A DNA stretch of 64,000 nucleotides from assembly GCF_028416575.1 (NCBI RefSeq), contig NZ_JAMQKB010000006.1, positions 62,001 through 126,000 of the forward strand. Reading direction: 5' to 3'. The stretch's first letter is position 1, and the number at the start of each line of letters is the position of its first letter. Below are positions 8,359-17,260 of this stretch, piece after piece. Made by a program: the position numbers and the translations under genes. This stretch comes from Terrihalobacillus insolitus. GTDB taxonomy: Bacteria; Bacillota; Bacilli; Bacillales; Amphibacillaceae. The notes beneath the pieces were generated by a model. It made no database searches and was not told where the DNA came from. It saw only the letters and a program-made list of their open reading frames with translations.

Positions 8359-9225
8359 TTCTAGCTAGCTCGTATGAGTGCGCATTGAGCTGTTTTTTGA
8401 TTTCGTTTGGGTTCTCATAACGATGATGAGGACGCGTCGGGCTGTTTTTCGACCTCGTTTGGGTTCTCATAACTCATATGAAGACGCGTTGCACTGTTTT
8501 TCGCCCTCGTTTGGGTTCTCATAACTCGTATGAAGACGCGTTGCGCTGGTTTTCGACCTCGTTTGCGTTCTCATAACGCTGATGAGGACACGTTGCGCTG
8601 GTTTTCGACCCTGTTTGGGTTCTCATAACTCGTATGACGACCCGTTGCGCTGGTTTTCGTCCTCGTTTGCGTTCTCATAACGTTGATGAGGACGCGTTGC
8701 GCTGGTTTTCGTCCTCGTTTGCGTTCTCATAACTCGTATGAGGACGCGTTGCACTGGTTTTCGACCTTGTTTTTGCGTTCTCATAACTCGTATGAAGACG
8801 CGTTGCACTGGTTTTCGTCCTCGTTTGCGTTCTCATAACGTTGATGAGGACGCGTTGCGCTGGTTTTCGTTCTTGTTTGGGTTCTCATAACGCTAATGAG
8901 GACGCGTTCCAACGGTTTTCAACCTCGTTTGGGCTCTCATAACGCCAATGAAGACGCATTCCAACGGTTTTCGATCTCGTTTGCGTTCTCATAACGCTGA
9001 TGAGGACGCGTTGCGCTGGTTTTCGTCCTTGTTTGCGTTCTCATAACGCTAATGAGGACGCATTGCACTGTTTTTCAACCTCGTTTGCGTTCTCATAACG
9101 CGGATGACGACGCGTTGCACCGGTTTTCGACTTCGTTTGCGTTCTCATAACGCGGATGAAGACGCGTTCCAACGGTTTTCGTCCTTGTTTCGGCTCTCAT
9201 AACGCGGATGACGACGCGTTGGCAC
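8359..9225 (+). repeat. Tandem 52-bp hairpin repeat array 1 (17 units)
   Basis: The G of GTTCTCAT recurs at 8411, 8463, 8515, 8567, 8619, 8671, 8723, 8777, 8829, 8881, 8933, 8985, 9037, 9089, 9141 and 9193. Every step is 52 bp except one of 54, caused by two extra T. A degenerate unit occupies 8359-8410. Each unit pairs GTTCTCAT with ATGAGGAC across AACGCTG-like loops, followed by a conserved linker containing CTGGTTTTCG. The linkers are conserved, unlike CRISPR spacers. The array fills the gap between purU and the queF promoter. Confidence 0.95.
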
Positions 9226-9245
9226 CTGTAAGTAAACCCATTAGG

Positions 9246-10142
9246 TTAAAAGACGATTGTTTTATTTCTATGGACGATGACCCTGTCTTCTATGTGCCAT
9301 TTTACCGCTCGCGCTAAAACATTTCTCTCGATTGCACGACCAATTTTCTTTAAATCATCCACCCGATCACGGTGATTGACTCGCTTGGTTGATTGTTCAA
9401 TAATTGGTCCTTCATCTAAGTCATTGGTTACATAGTGCGAGGTTGCTCCGATGAGCTTGACCCCTCGTTCATAGGCTCGCTCATAAGGATTAGCCCCAAC
9501 AAAGGCTGGGAGGAACGAATGATGTATATTGATAATCCGCTTCGGGTGTGCAGTAACAAATTGAGGCGTCAGAATCTGCATGTAGCGAGCCAATACAATA
9601 AAATCAACATCATATTCGGCTAACAGCTGTAACTGCCGCTTTTCTGCTTGCTCACGTATCTCTCTGTTTGCAGGGATATAGTAAAACGGAATGCCTAATG
9701 ATTCAACAAAAGTCCGCGCATCCTCGTGATTGCTAATCACTAGGGATATCTCAGCCATCAGATCCCCACTTTGCCATTCCCATAACAATTCCTGTAAACA
9801 ATGGGGCTCTTTAGAAACAAAAATAGCCATTTTTTTAATTGTCGCTACATTCGTAAACGCGTAATCCATTAAAAACTTTTCTGCAATTGGGATAAATTCA
9901 TGTTGTAGTGCAGTTGTTTTTTCTTTCAAGTCTGTACACTCAAATTCGATTCTAAGAAAAAAATTCCCACCTTCAGGATCGGTTGTGTACTGATTCGATT
10001 CAATAATATTTGCTCCATTCTCGAACAAAAATTGAGATACAGCCGCAACAATGCCTGGCTGATCTGGACAGTTAATTAGAAGCCTAGCTCGATTTATATG
10101 TTGATTCTTAAACGTGTTGACCGCTGCCACACTATCTTTCAT
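9246..10142 (-). CDS. purU: Formyltetrahydrofolate deformylase PurU
   Basis: 298 residues. An N-terminal ACT domain (RLLINCPDQPGIVAAVSQFL near residue 20) precedes a formyltransferase-fold domain with NIHHSFLPAFVGANPY and GATSHYVTNDLDEGPI, the Asn-His-Asp catalytic set of the family. The enzyme hydrolyses 10-formyl-THF to THF and formate, balancing one-carbon pools. The gene starts 14 bp after argD and has no promoter of its own that I can see, so it appears to be the last gene of the arginine operon, which is unusual. A repeat array begins about 20 bp beyond its stop codon. Confidence 0.95.
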   Translation of the reverse strand: MKDSVAAVNTFKNQHINRARLLINCPDQPGIVAAVSQFLFENGANIIESNQYTTDPEGGNFFLRIEFECTDLKEKTTALQHEFIPIAEKFLMDYAFTNVATIKKMAIFVSKEPHCLQELLWEWQSGDLMAEISLVISNHEDARTFVESLGIPFYYIPANREIREQAEKRQLQLLAEYDVDFIVLARYMQILTPQFVTAHPKRIINIHHSFLPAFVGANPYERAYERGVKLIGATSHYVTNDLDEGPIIEQSTKRVNHRDRVDDLKKIGRAIERNVLARAVKWHIEDRVIVHRNKTIVF

Positions 10143-10156
10143 CTATCATACCCTCT

Positions 10157-11341
10157 TTAACTAGTTTGAAATACGCTCTTTAACGCAGTGATGAACTGAT
10201 CTATTTCCTCCTTTGTTGTTGTCAATGGAGGAAGGATTCGAATAACGGATGGGCCTGCTAAAAGGACAAGGATATGCTGATCTCGGAGTTTCGCTACGAT
10301 CGTTGCTGCTTCTTCTTTGACGACCATTCCCTGAAGTAACCCTTTTCCTCGAATTGTTTCTATTGTATCAAATTGCTCCTTCAATGCAAAAAGCTGCTCA
10401 ATCAAATAGGCACTTGCTTGTTTTGCTTCTGTTAAAATGGAACTATTTGTTATATGCGTTAACGTTGCTAGTCCAGCAGTCGTTACAATCGGATTGCCTC
10501 CAAATGTGCTACCATGTGAACCAGGACCAAATGCTTTTGCTACTTGCTCATTCGCAATGACCGCCCCGATTGGAAATCCTGATCCAAGTCCTTTAGCAAC
10601 CGTCATAATATCGGGTTCAAAGCCGTATCCTTCATACGCAAACAGGGTTCCAGTTCTACCCATTCCAGTTTGAATTTCGTCAATGATGATTAAGACATCA
10701 TTCTCGCGGCACATTTTGACTAGCTGATTAACCCACTCTGGATCTGCCGGATTGACGCCTCCTTCACCTTGAACGAGCTCTAACATTACCGCACACGTTT
10801 CAGGTTGAATCAATTCGTCAAGTGATTCCATGTCGTTGTATGGGAGATGTCGAAATCCTGCTGGTAATGGTGAGAAACCTTCCTTTACCTTTTCCTGTCC
10901 GGTAGCTGTTAGTGTAGCAAGCGTCCTTCCATGAAACGAATGTTGAAAGGTGACAATCTCAAATTTGTCCGTTCCTTTTACAGTTTGCGCGTACTTTCTT
11001 GCCAATTTTAGTGCAGCTTCATTTGCCTCCGCTCCACTATTACAAAAAAATACTTGATCACCAAAAGAAGCCTCTGTTAATGCCGATGCCAGTTGTTCTT
11101 GACTTGGAATATGGTACAGATTCGAACAGTGCCAAAGCTGCTGCAGCTGTTTTTCTACCTCCACTTTCACTATATCTGGAACGTGGCCGAGATTACACGT
11201 TGCGATCCCAGAGGTATAGTCTAAAAATTTATTGCCAAGTTCATCCCAAACATAGCTTCCGCTTCCTTTTACTAAAGTAACTGGGAACCGATTGTAGGTC
11301 GGCATTATCGCTTGATTTATCGTTGTGTCTTCTTTATTCAA
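10157..11341 (-). CDS. argD: Acetylornithine aminotransferase ArgD
   Basis: 394 residues, class III PLP aminotransferase. The phosphate-binding FCNSGAEANEAALKLARKYA, the Asp of IIIDEIQTGMGRTG, and the Schiff-base Lys in TVAKGLGSGFPIGA (around residue 250) are all present. It converts N-acetylglutamate semialdehyde to N-acetylornithine. Its start overlaps the end of argB by 8 bp. Closely related class III enzymes can share these motifs, but the argCJB context makes the assignment firm. Confidence 0.96.
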   Translation of the reverse strand: MNKEDTTINQAIMPTYNRFPVTLVKGSGSYVWDELGNKFLDYTSGIATCNLGHVPDIVKVEVEKQLQQLWHCSNLYHIPSQEQLASALTEASFGDQVFFCNSGAEANEAALKLARKYAQTVKGTDKFEIVTFQHSFHGRTLATLTATGQEKVKEGFSPLPAGFRHLPYNDMESLDELIQPETCAVMLELVQGEGGVNPADPEWVNQLVKMCRENDVLIIIDEIQTGMGRTGTLFAYEGYGFEPDIMTVAKGLGSGFPIGAVIANEQVAKAFGPGSHGSTFGGNPIVTTAGLATLTHITNSSILTEAKQASAYLIEQLFALKEQFDTIETIRGKGLLQGMVVKEEAATIVAKLRDQHILVLLAGPSVIRILPPLTTTKEEIDQFITALKSVFQTS

Positions 11342-12140
11342 TGTGAGCTACCTCACTTTCTAATGTGATTTTTGTTCCAACACTTTTGCCACTAGCATGC
11401 TGAATGATACTACCTTTTTCTTTACCGTTAATAATCGCCACTTCTGGTACTTGATCAGACAATGCTTTGAGAGCTGATTGTACTTTAGGGATCATTCCGC
11501 CATATATCACTTGTTCATTAATGAGTTGGTTGATTTTTTGTTCCGATAAATGACGAAACACCTTTTTTTCTCCATTTTCCATTGTATAAATTCCTGGTAT
11601 GTCACTAATAAAACAGAGTTTAGCTCCAAGTGCTTGTGCAATTGCGGACGCCGCCATATCTGCATTGATATTATAACGTTGTCCAGATGTATCCAAAGCT
11701 AATGGCGATAAGACTGGAATATACCCTTGTTCAGCGATTCGGTCAATGATTGCACGTTTCACATGGGTCACTTCACCTACAAATCCTAGGTCCACTTCGC
11801 CCGTTATTTTTGTTGCAGTGAGTAATCCGCCATCGACTCCACTAATACCATACGCATTTCCATCGACGTGGTTTAATTTCCTTACAATTTTTTTGTTCAC
11901 CGAACCACTTAAAGCCATTTCAACGACATCCAAAACTTCGTCGGTCGTCACCCTTAATCCCTGTACAAAAGACGTTTTGACACCATGCTTTTTTAAATAT
12001 GAAGAAATAATTGGCCCACCACCATGTACGATAATAGGGACAATGTTGCCCGCTTTGTGTAGATCTACAATATTTTCATAAAAGGACAATGGTAGTGCAT
12101 CGAGTACACTACCACCACATTTAATGATCATATAGTTCAT
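11334..12140 (-). CDS. argB: Acetylglutamate kinase ArgB
   Basis: 268 residues from the ATG at 12140, which has GGGAGGA eight bases upstream; an ATG 18 bp further up lacks such a site. Amino-acid kinase family: IIKCGGSV at the N-terminus binds ATP phosphate, VHGGGPIISSYLKKHG binds acetylglutamate, and YNINADMAASAIA is conserved. It phosphorylates N-acetylglutamate. No N-terminal arginine-sensing helix is seen, so it should be the arginine-insensitive type, as expected where ArgJ recycles acetyl groups. Confidence 0.96.
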   Translation of the reverse strand: MNYMIIKCGGSVLDALPLSFYENIVDLHKAGNIVPIIVHGGGPIISSYLKKHGVKTSFVQGLRVTTDEVLDVVEMALSGSVNKKIVRKLNHVDGNAYGISGVDGGLLTATKITGEVDLGFVGEVTHVKRAIIDRIAEQGYIPVLSPLALDTSGQRYNINADMAASAIAQALGAKLCFISDIPGIYTMENGEKKVFRHLSEQKINQLINEQVIYGGMIPKVQSALKALSDQVPEVAIINGKEKGSIIQHASGKSVGTKITLESEVAHIE

Positions 12141-12154
12141 TTGTGTGTCCTCCC

Positions 12155-13381
12155 TCACGTCCGGTATGAGGCATTAATTTTTACATAATCATATGAAAGA
12201 TCACAGCCCCATCCTGTTGCAGTTGTGTTACCTTGCTTAAGATCCACGTAAATATTTATCGTTTCGTTACTTAAATAATCCTTTGCCTTCTCCTCATCAA
12301 AGGATAAAGGTAAGCCGTTATCCACCACTGTGATTGACCCAATTGCTACTTTTACGTTATTTGGATTGACCTGTTGACCACTATACCCAATAGCTGTCAC
12401 AATTCTTCCCCAATTCGGATCTGCACCGTATATTGCTGCTTTTACTAGATTGGAAGAAATAATTGCTTTACTAATCGCCCGTGCAGCTACATCTGTTGCG
12501 GCTCCATTTACCTGGACTTCAATTAGCTTGGTTGCACCTTCCCCATCACGGGCAATTTTTTTTGCGAGTATTTGACAAACCTTTTTCAATCCGTTAACAA
12601 ACACTGGCCAGTCGTGGCTTTCCTTTGTAAGGGTTTCATTATTTGCTTTCCCGTTTGCCATTACAAGTACCATGTCGTTTGTACTCGTATCTCCATCTAC
12701 CGTAATCATGTTAAAAGATTGATTCGTAATATCTTTTAGTGCGTCGGCCAGATCCTGTTCTTTCACAGCGGCATCGGTAGTCACAAAGCTAAGCATTGTT
12801 GCCATGTTGGGATGTATCATGCCAGATCCCTTGGCTGCACCACCAATTGTTACTTTCTTTCCACCAACCTCAAATTCAACCGCAGCATTTTTCACACATG
12901 TATCTGTTGTTAAAATTGCCTGTTCGAATTTAGACGCATCTGTATTTTCATCTATATGGATTCTGGAAATGCCAGCTTTGATTTTGTCAATTGGTAGCGG
13001 AACTCCAATAAGACCTGTTGAAGCGATGGCTGCATCTAATTCTGAAATATTCATTTCCTCAGCAAATACCCTTCGCATTTCATAGGCATCTGTCAGACCT
13101 TGTTCTCCTGTACATGCATTGGCTACACCTGAGTTTACGAGAATTGCTTGAATTTTATTATTGTTCGATATGCTTTCCTGTGTAACTAATAGTGGTGCGG
13201 CTTGAAAAACGTTTGTAGTATACACCCCAGCTGTCGTCGCTGGCACTACTGAATATAGCCAACCTAGATCCAGCTTTGTTTTCCTGATTCCACAATGAAG
13301 ACCACCTGCAAAAAATCCTTGAGGAGTTGTCACGTTCCCTCCTTGCACAAGCTGCATTTCTTTTTTTGATACGGTTTGCAT
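12155..13381 (-). CDS. argJ: Bifunctional ornithine acetyltransferase/N-acetylglutamate synthase ArgJ
   Basis: 408 residues. The self-cleavage site lies in GMIHPNMATMLSF, where Thr195 becomes the N-terminal nucleophile of the beta chain. It transfers acetyl from acetylornithine to glutamate; bifunctional forms also use acetyl-CoA. No separate argA is seen in the window. Start ATG follows a GGATGAAG site, with an 85-bp gap to argC. The gap to argB is 14 bp. The protein begins MQTVSKKEMQLVQGGNVTTP, typical of Bacillaceae ArgJ. Confidence 0.96.
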   Translation of the reverse strand: MQTVSKKEMQLVQGGNVTTPQGFFAGGLHCGIRKTKLDLGWLYSVVPATTAGVYTTNVFQAAPLLVTQESISNNNKIQAILVNSGVANACTGEQGLTDAYEMRRVFAEEMNISELDAAIASTGLIGVPLPIDKIKAGISRIHIDENTDASKFEQAILTTDTCVKNAAVEFEVGGKKVTIGGAAKGSGMIHPNMATMLSFVTTDAAVKEQDLADALKDITNQSFNMITVDGDTSTNDMVLVMANGKANNETLTKESHDWPVFVNGLKKVCQILAKKIARDGEGATKLIEVQVNGAATDVAARAISKAIISSNLVKAAIYGADPNWGRIVTAIGYSGQQVNPNNVKVAIGSITVVDNGLPLSFDEEKAKDYLSNETINIYVDLKQGNTTATGWGCDLSYDYVKINASYRT

Positions 13382-13466
13382 TTGATCTTCATCCTTTCTT
13401 TTCGTTTTTTTAAGGTAATACCATGTTCCGTGCTCAGGTATACACCTTGGTACTGTCTAAACTTTT

Positions 13467-14504
13467 TTATGGATAAACAGGTAATTGCATAAGACCTGTT
13501 GTTTGATTCCAACCATTCATTATATTCATGTTTTGAATCGCCTGACCTGAAGCACCTTTCACCAAGTTGTCAATAACCGAAACAATCGTGACTCTTCCTG
13601 TCCGATCATCGACATGGACACCAATATCACAAAAATTACTCCCATACACTTCTTTTGTCGTCGGTAGGTTACCCTCTGACCTGACTCGAACAAATGGTTT
13701 ATTTTGGTAAAATCCGCGGTACTGTTGAAGGACATCTGCAGTTGAGAGTGGTTCCTCTAAGGCTGCATAAATTGTGCACATAATCCCTCTTGTCATTGGA
13801 AGTAAATGGGTTGAAAAAGTAACCTTAGTAAGTTGGTTCGTTTCCGCATAAATCGTTTGTTCCATTTCAGGTGTATGCTGATGCTCACCTATCTTGTATG
13901 CGCGAACGTTATCATTTAACTCCGTATAATGAGTCGATAGGGATAATCCCCTGCCTGCACCTGAAGCCCCCGTTTTTCCGTCGATCACGATCGTATTGGG
14001 ATCAATGATTCCTCGTTTCAGGATCGGCAATAGTGCCAATAATGTAGCGGTGGGATAACACCCTGGATTCGCAATAAGAGAAGCAGACTTTATTTGATTT
14101 TCATAAAATTCACTTAAACCATAAACTGCACTTTCAACAAACGCTTTCGGTGCTGGTAAACCTTTATACCACTGTTCATATTCATCTAGATTTTTCAAAC
14201 GAAAATCTCCAGATAAATCAATGCACTTTACCCCATTTTCAATAAACTCAGGAGCGTATTTCATACTGATCCCTGAGGGTGTGGCAAAAAAAACGAGGTC
14301 AATCGATTCCTTTAATTTTGCTATATCCATGCTCTCCAACGTATAATTCAGTACACCCGTTACATGGGGGTATATGTCAGCTAATGCACTGTCACTTTGC
14401 GAATGTGATACAACCGCGCTTACTTCAACATGCGGATGCATCTGTAATAGACGAATTAATTCTATGGAACCGTACCCCGTTCCTCCAACTATAGCAACCT
14501 TCAT
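13467..14504 (-). CDS. argC: N-acetyl-gamma-glutamyl-phosphate reductase ArgC
   Basis: 345 residues from the ATG at 14504, seven bases after AGGAG. Residues 1-12 (MKVAIVGGTGYG) form the NADPH-binding loop. Catalytic Cys149 lies in ANPGCYPTATLLAL, with the conserved HQHTPEM motif downstream. It reduces acetylglutamyl phosphate to the semialdehyde. It is the first gene of argCJBD-purU. A sigma-A promoter overlapping a candidate ARG box lies about 130 bp upstream. Confidence 0.96.
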   Translation of the reverse strand: MKVAIVGGTGYGSIELIRLLQMHPHVEVSAVVSHSQSDSALADIYPHVTGVLNYTLESMDIAKLKESIDLVFFATPSGISMKYAPEFIENGVKCIDLSGDFRLKNLDEYEQWYKGLPAPKAFVESAVYGLSEFYENQIKSASLIANPGCYPTATLLALLPILKRGIIDPNTIVIDGKTGASGAGRGLSLSTHYTELNDNVRAYKIGEHQHTPEMEQTIYAETNQLTKVTFSTHLLPMTRGIMCTIYAALEEPLSTADVLQQYRGFYQNKPFVRVRSEGNLPTTKEVYGSNFCDIGVHVDDRTGRVTIVSVIDNLVKGASGQAIQNMNIMNGWNQTTGLMQLPVYP

Positions 14505-14634
14505 TTGCTCACTCCTCAATGGATCATATTTCCTATTCCTTTTTTTTAGATTAGTAGTTCGTGGCCTATTATTTCACACCATTCATTATTGTTTTCAAAG
14601 TCTACAAGTAAAGTTTCGAGTTAATTAGTTAATT

Positions 14635-14664
14635 ATTATACTTTATAATGTATTTTTATGCAAT
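14635..14664 (-). promoter_or_regulatory. argC promoter with overlapping candidate ARG box
   Basis: On the minus strand, -35 TTGCAT (14658-14663) and -10 TATAAT (14635-14640) are 17 bp apart. ATTGCATAAAAATACATT (14647-14664) resembles the ArgR/AhrC operator core TGAAT-WWWW-ATTCA with two mismatches and covers the -35 and spacer. Repression by an ArgR/AhrC protein with arginine is the inference. Confidence 0.65.
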
Positions 14665-14732
14665 ATTGATACAGGAATTTTTCGAAAATTATATTATGTT
14701 GGTATGCACTATTATCGTTTTATTCAAAAAAA

Positions 14733-14764
14733 TAAAAAGGGCAACCTCGTAAAGAAGGATGCCC
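14733..14764 (-). terminator. Terminator of the FAH-family gene
   Basis: A GGGCA-CCT stem (one mismatch) with a 7-8-nt loop at 14739-14764 is followed on the minus strand by a U-tract. It lies 9 bp past the stop codon of the FAH-family gene and before the argC promoter. Confidence 0.85.
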
Positions 14765-14772
14765 CTAGTTAT

Positions 14773-15699
14773 CTACTTTACCTTATTCTCTAATTGTCCG
14801 ATCTTTTCGATTTCGATTCTTACGCTGTCTCCTGCATTTAAAAATTGAGGTGGATCCATTGCAAATCCAACTCCATCTGGGGTTCCAGATAAAATAACAT
14901 CACCTGGATTCAGTGTAATAAGACCTGAAATAAATTCGATTAAAAATGGCACATCAAAAATTAAGTGTTTTGTATTAGAAGATTGTCTTGGCTCTCCATT
15001 AACAAATGACTTAATATCTAAATTTGAAGGATCAGGTAATTCATCTGTGGTCACTACCCATGGTCCAATTGGCGAACTGTGATCCAACGATTTCCCTTGC
15101 AGCCATTGTGGTGTTCGTTTTTGTAAATCACGTGCAGAACTATCATTTCCAATCGTATACCCCACAACATAATCTAGTGCATCCTGTTGATGGACATGGG
15201 AGGCTGTTTTTCCAATGACAACTGCAAGTTCAGCTTCGTAATCTAGTTCATTTGTATGTACTGATTTGAGGATTGGATCTTCTGGGCCAATCATTGCATT
15301 TGGAAACTTTGCAAATAAAACTGGAAATGTAGGAATCTCACTTTTCATTTCCTTTACATGTTCACTATAATTTTTTCCAACACAGATTACCTTTGCTGTT
15401 GTTGGAATAGGCTGAGATAAAACTACTTCATTTCGATTGAAGCTCACATTTTCGATTGAATGATCTTTTACAAAATCATAAGCTATTTGACTGCGTTTAA
15501 AGGCCTGCTCCCCTAATGCATAATAGGAGTTAGGTGCAGATGGCAGTAAGGAATCAACAGTGTTAGCATGATCCTTTTCTCCGTTAGCTAACAAATATTG
15601 CCGAAACGCCTCATTCACATCCATTACTTTATCTCCATCTACTATGCCGATCCGAAATGCACCATAGCTTTTTTTACATCGATAGGATACCAGTTTCAT
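14773..15699 (-). CDS. Fumarylacetoacetate hydrolase (FAH) family protein
   Basis: 308 residues from the ATG at 15699, preceded by GAGGAG. The FAH fold is recognised by KVICVGKNYSEHVKEM, by the metal ligands E-x-E in LDYEAELAVVIG and a later Asp in GNDSSARDLQ, and by the C-terminal GDVILSGTPDGVGFAMDPPQ. Members cleave or isomerise acylpyruvates and related beta-diketo acids (YisK, 2-hydroxyhepta-2,4-diene-1,7-dioate isomerase, oxaloacetate decarboxylase-like). Which substrate is used cannot be decided. It is a single-gene unit with its own terminator, beside but probably separate from the glycerate cluster. Confidence 0.88.
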   Translation of the reverse strand: MKLVSYRCKKSYGAFRIGIVDGDKVMDVNEAFRQYLLANGEKDHANTVDSLLPSAPNSYYALGEQAFKRSQIAYDFVKDHSIENVSFNRNEVVLSQPIPTTAKVICVGKNYSEHVKEMKSEIPTFPVLFAKFPNAMIGPEDPILKSVHTNELDYEAELAVVIGKTASHVHQQDALDYVVGYTIGNDSSARDLQKRTPQWLQGKSLDHSSPIGPWVVTTDELPDPSNLDIKSFVNGEPRQSSNTKHLIFDVPFLIEFISGLITLNPGDVILSGTPDGVGFAMDPPQFLNAGDSVRIEIEKIGQLENKVK

Positions 15700-15790
15700 T
15701 GTAGCACTCCTCTTCATTTATGTTGTTAAATAATAGTGTACAATGAAACCGTAATCATTTCCAATCTTTATATGTTAGCCACTGCTGTTT

Positions 15791-15822
15791 TGGTATAGGG
15801 CGAGTTCAAAAAGCCGACAAAT
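15791..15822 (+). repeat. End fragment of the MITE-like element
   Basis: GCGAGTTCAAAAAGCCGACAA matches the left end of the dispersed element (GTTCAAAAAGTCGATAA type). Only this end is present; the opposite end is missing, so this is a relic. Confidence 0.55.
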
Positions 15823-15834
15823 CAATAAAAAAAG

Positions 15835-15861
15835 GTATGTAGCCAATGTTTGACTACATAC
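15835..15861 (-). terminator. Terminator of the glycerate operon
   Basis: An 8-bp perfect stem (GTATGTAG/CTACATAC) with an 11-nt loop is followed on the minus strand by CTTTTTTTATT. It stands 24 bp past the stop of the permease gene. Confidence 0.88.
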
Positions 15862-15885
15862 GCAATAAAATCTTTTCTATAGAGG

Positions 15886-17247
15886 TTATACAAATATAAT
15901 CCACAAAATGAATGTGACCGCGATTGCCACTATACCTTGCATCAATGTGCCTGCTGTTTGTGCCTTGTATGCTTGTGTCACGGACATTCCACTAAATTCT
16001 TTTACCACCCAGAAATAGCTATCATTTACATGGGAAACTACCATTGCACCTGCCCCTACTGCCATTACAACAAGTGCCAGTGGTATAGCTCCCTCAATAC
16101 CAACCTGCGTGACAATTGGTGCCATTAGGGAAGAAGTTATGACGATAGCTGCTGTAGACGATCCTTGAGCCGTTTTTAATGCTGCCGCAATGAGAAACGG
16201 TACAAAGACAAACATGGCACCGGCAAAGACATCATTGCCTGCAAAACCTTCGATAAAGTCTGCTACTGCAGTCGCTTTTATAACAGAGCCGAACGCCCCA
16301 CCAGCTCCAGTAATTAATAAAATTGGTGCAGCCTCTTTAATACCGATTCCGACCCAGTCTGTTAACGTTTCGTGATCAAACTTTGGTAGAAGCAGGAATG
16401 CAAATAGGACGCCAATTAATAACGCAACAACCGGTGCACCTACAAACAGTAGAATATCAAAAATTGCGCCAGTCCAACCAGCAAAGGTAATAACAGAACT
16501 CAAACTAATTAAAATAATTGGGACAAGAATAGGCGCGAAGGATTTCCAAGTTGACGGCATCTCGCCAAATTGTTTTAAAATAGTGTCATAATCGTATGCA
16601 GGATCTTCTCTATCTTCACCTTCGACCTTCATTTTCGTTCCTATTTTCATTGCCCAAATGTATCCTACAAAAATCACTGGAATAACGACAATAAGACCCA
16701 TTAATATAACCGTTCCCAAATAGTCCTCTGCACCAATGTTTCCAGCAGCTGCAATTGGTCCAGGAGTAGGAGGAACAAGCGTATGTGTTGCAAACAATCC
16801 AGTTGATAGTGCAATTGCCATCGATGCAATCGTCACTTTTGCTCTTTTAGCAAGCGCTTTCTTCAAGGACGACAAAATGATATAGCCAGAGTCACAGAAT
16901 ACAGGAATACTAACAATGCCTCCAATTAGACTCATAGCGAGCTGAGGTCGCTTTTCTCCAACTAATCTTAGTACAACCTCTGCCATCCTTAATGCCGCAC
17001 CCGACTTTTCCAAAATAACCCCAATTATAGTACCAAATATAATGACAAGCCCGATACCGCCCATTAACCCGCCGAATCCACTGTTAACTGCTTCTGTTAC
17101 TTCACTTAACGGAAGACCAGCAACAATCCCAATGGCAAATGCGGCAAAAAGTAGCGATAAAAATGGGTGAAGTTTTAATTTTGCAGTAGCAAAAATAACA
17201 AACAAAACACCTAACAATATGACAAAAATAAGTCCTAAACCTTCCAT
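15886..17247 (-). CDS. GntP-family organic acid:H+ symporter, probable glycerate permease
   Basis: 453 residues with about 12 membrane segments. GntP-family landmarks include THTLVPPTPGPIAAAGNIGA (near residue 155), FCDSGYIIL, and the C-terminal VSHVNDSYFWVVKEFSGMS. The family imports gluconate, glycerate and related hydroxy acids. The gene follows the glycerate kinase gene by 13 bp, so glycerate is the likely substrate. A CdaR-type regulator gene lies upstream in the same direction. A gluconate permease is the alternative, but no gluconokinase is present. Confidence 0.88.
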   Translation of the reverse strand: MEGLGLIFVILLGVLFVIFATAKLKLHPFLSLLFAAFAIGIVAGLPLSEVTEAVNSGFGGLMGGIGLVIIFGTIIGVILEKSGAALRMAEVVLRLVGEKRPQLAMSLIGGIVSIPVFCDSGYIILSSLKKALAKRAKVTIASMAIALSTGLFATHTLVPPTPGPIAAAGNIGAEDYLGTVILMGLIVVIPVIFVGYIWAMKIGTKMKVEGEDREDPAYDYDTILKQFGEMPSTWKSFAPILVPIILISLSSVITFAGWTGAIFDILLFVGAPVVALLIGVLFAFLLLPKFDHETLTDWVGIGIKEAAPILLITGAGGAFGSVIKATAVADFIEGFAGNDVFAGAMFVFVPFLIAAALKTAQGSSTAAIVITSSLMAPIVTQVGIEGAIPLALVVMAVGAGAMVVSHVNDSYFWVVKEFSGMSVTQAYKAQTAGTLMQGIVAIAVTFILWIIFV

Positions 17248-17260
17248 TTCTCCACTCCCT

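Noticed and set aside
8623..8808. Arg/Thr-rich 61-residue open frame on the minus strand
   Set aside because: It is a translation of three to four 52-bp repeat units (repeating QRVLIRVMRTQ-like blocks), has no ribosome site, and exists only because the unit happens to lack stops in one frame.
8359..9225. CRISPR array
   Set aside because: Period is regular and arms are palindromic, but the sequence between arms is conserved from unit to unit, whereas CRISPR spacers are unique. No cas gene is present. The same applies to the arrays at 23.8 and 54.8 kb.
14505..14772. T-box leader before argC
   Set aside because: I looked for a TGGNACCGCG-type motif and a terminator in the argC leader and found neither; a promoter with an ARG-box-like site fits better.
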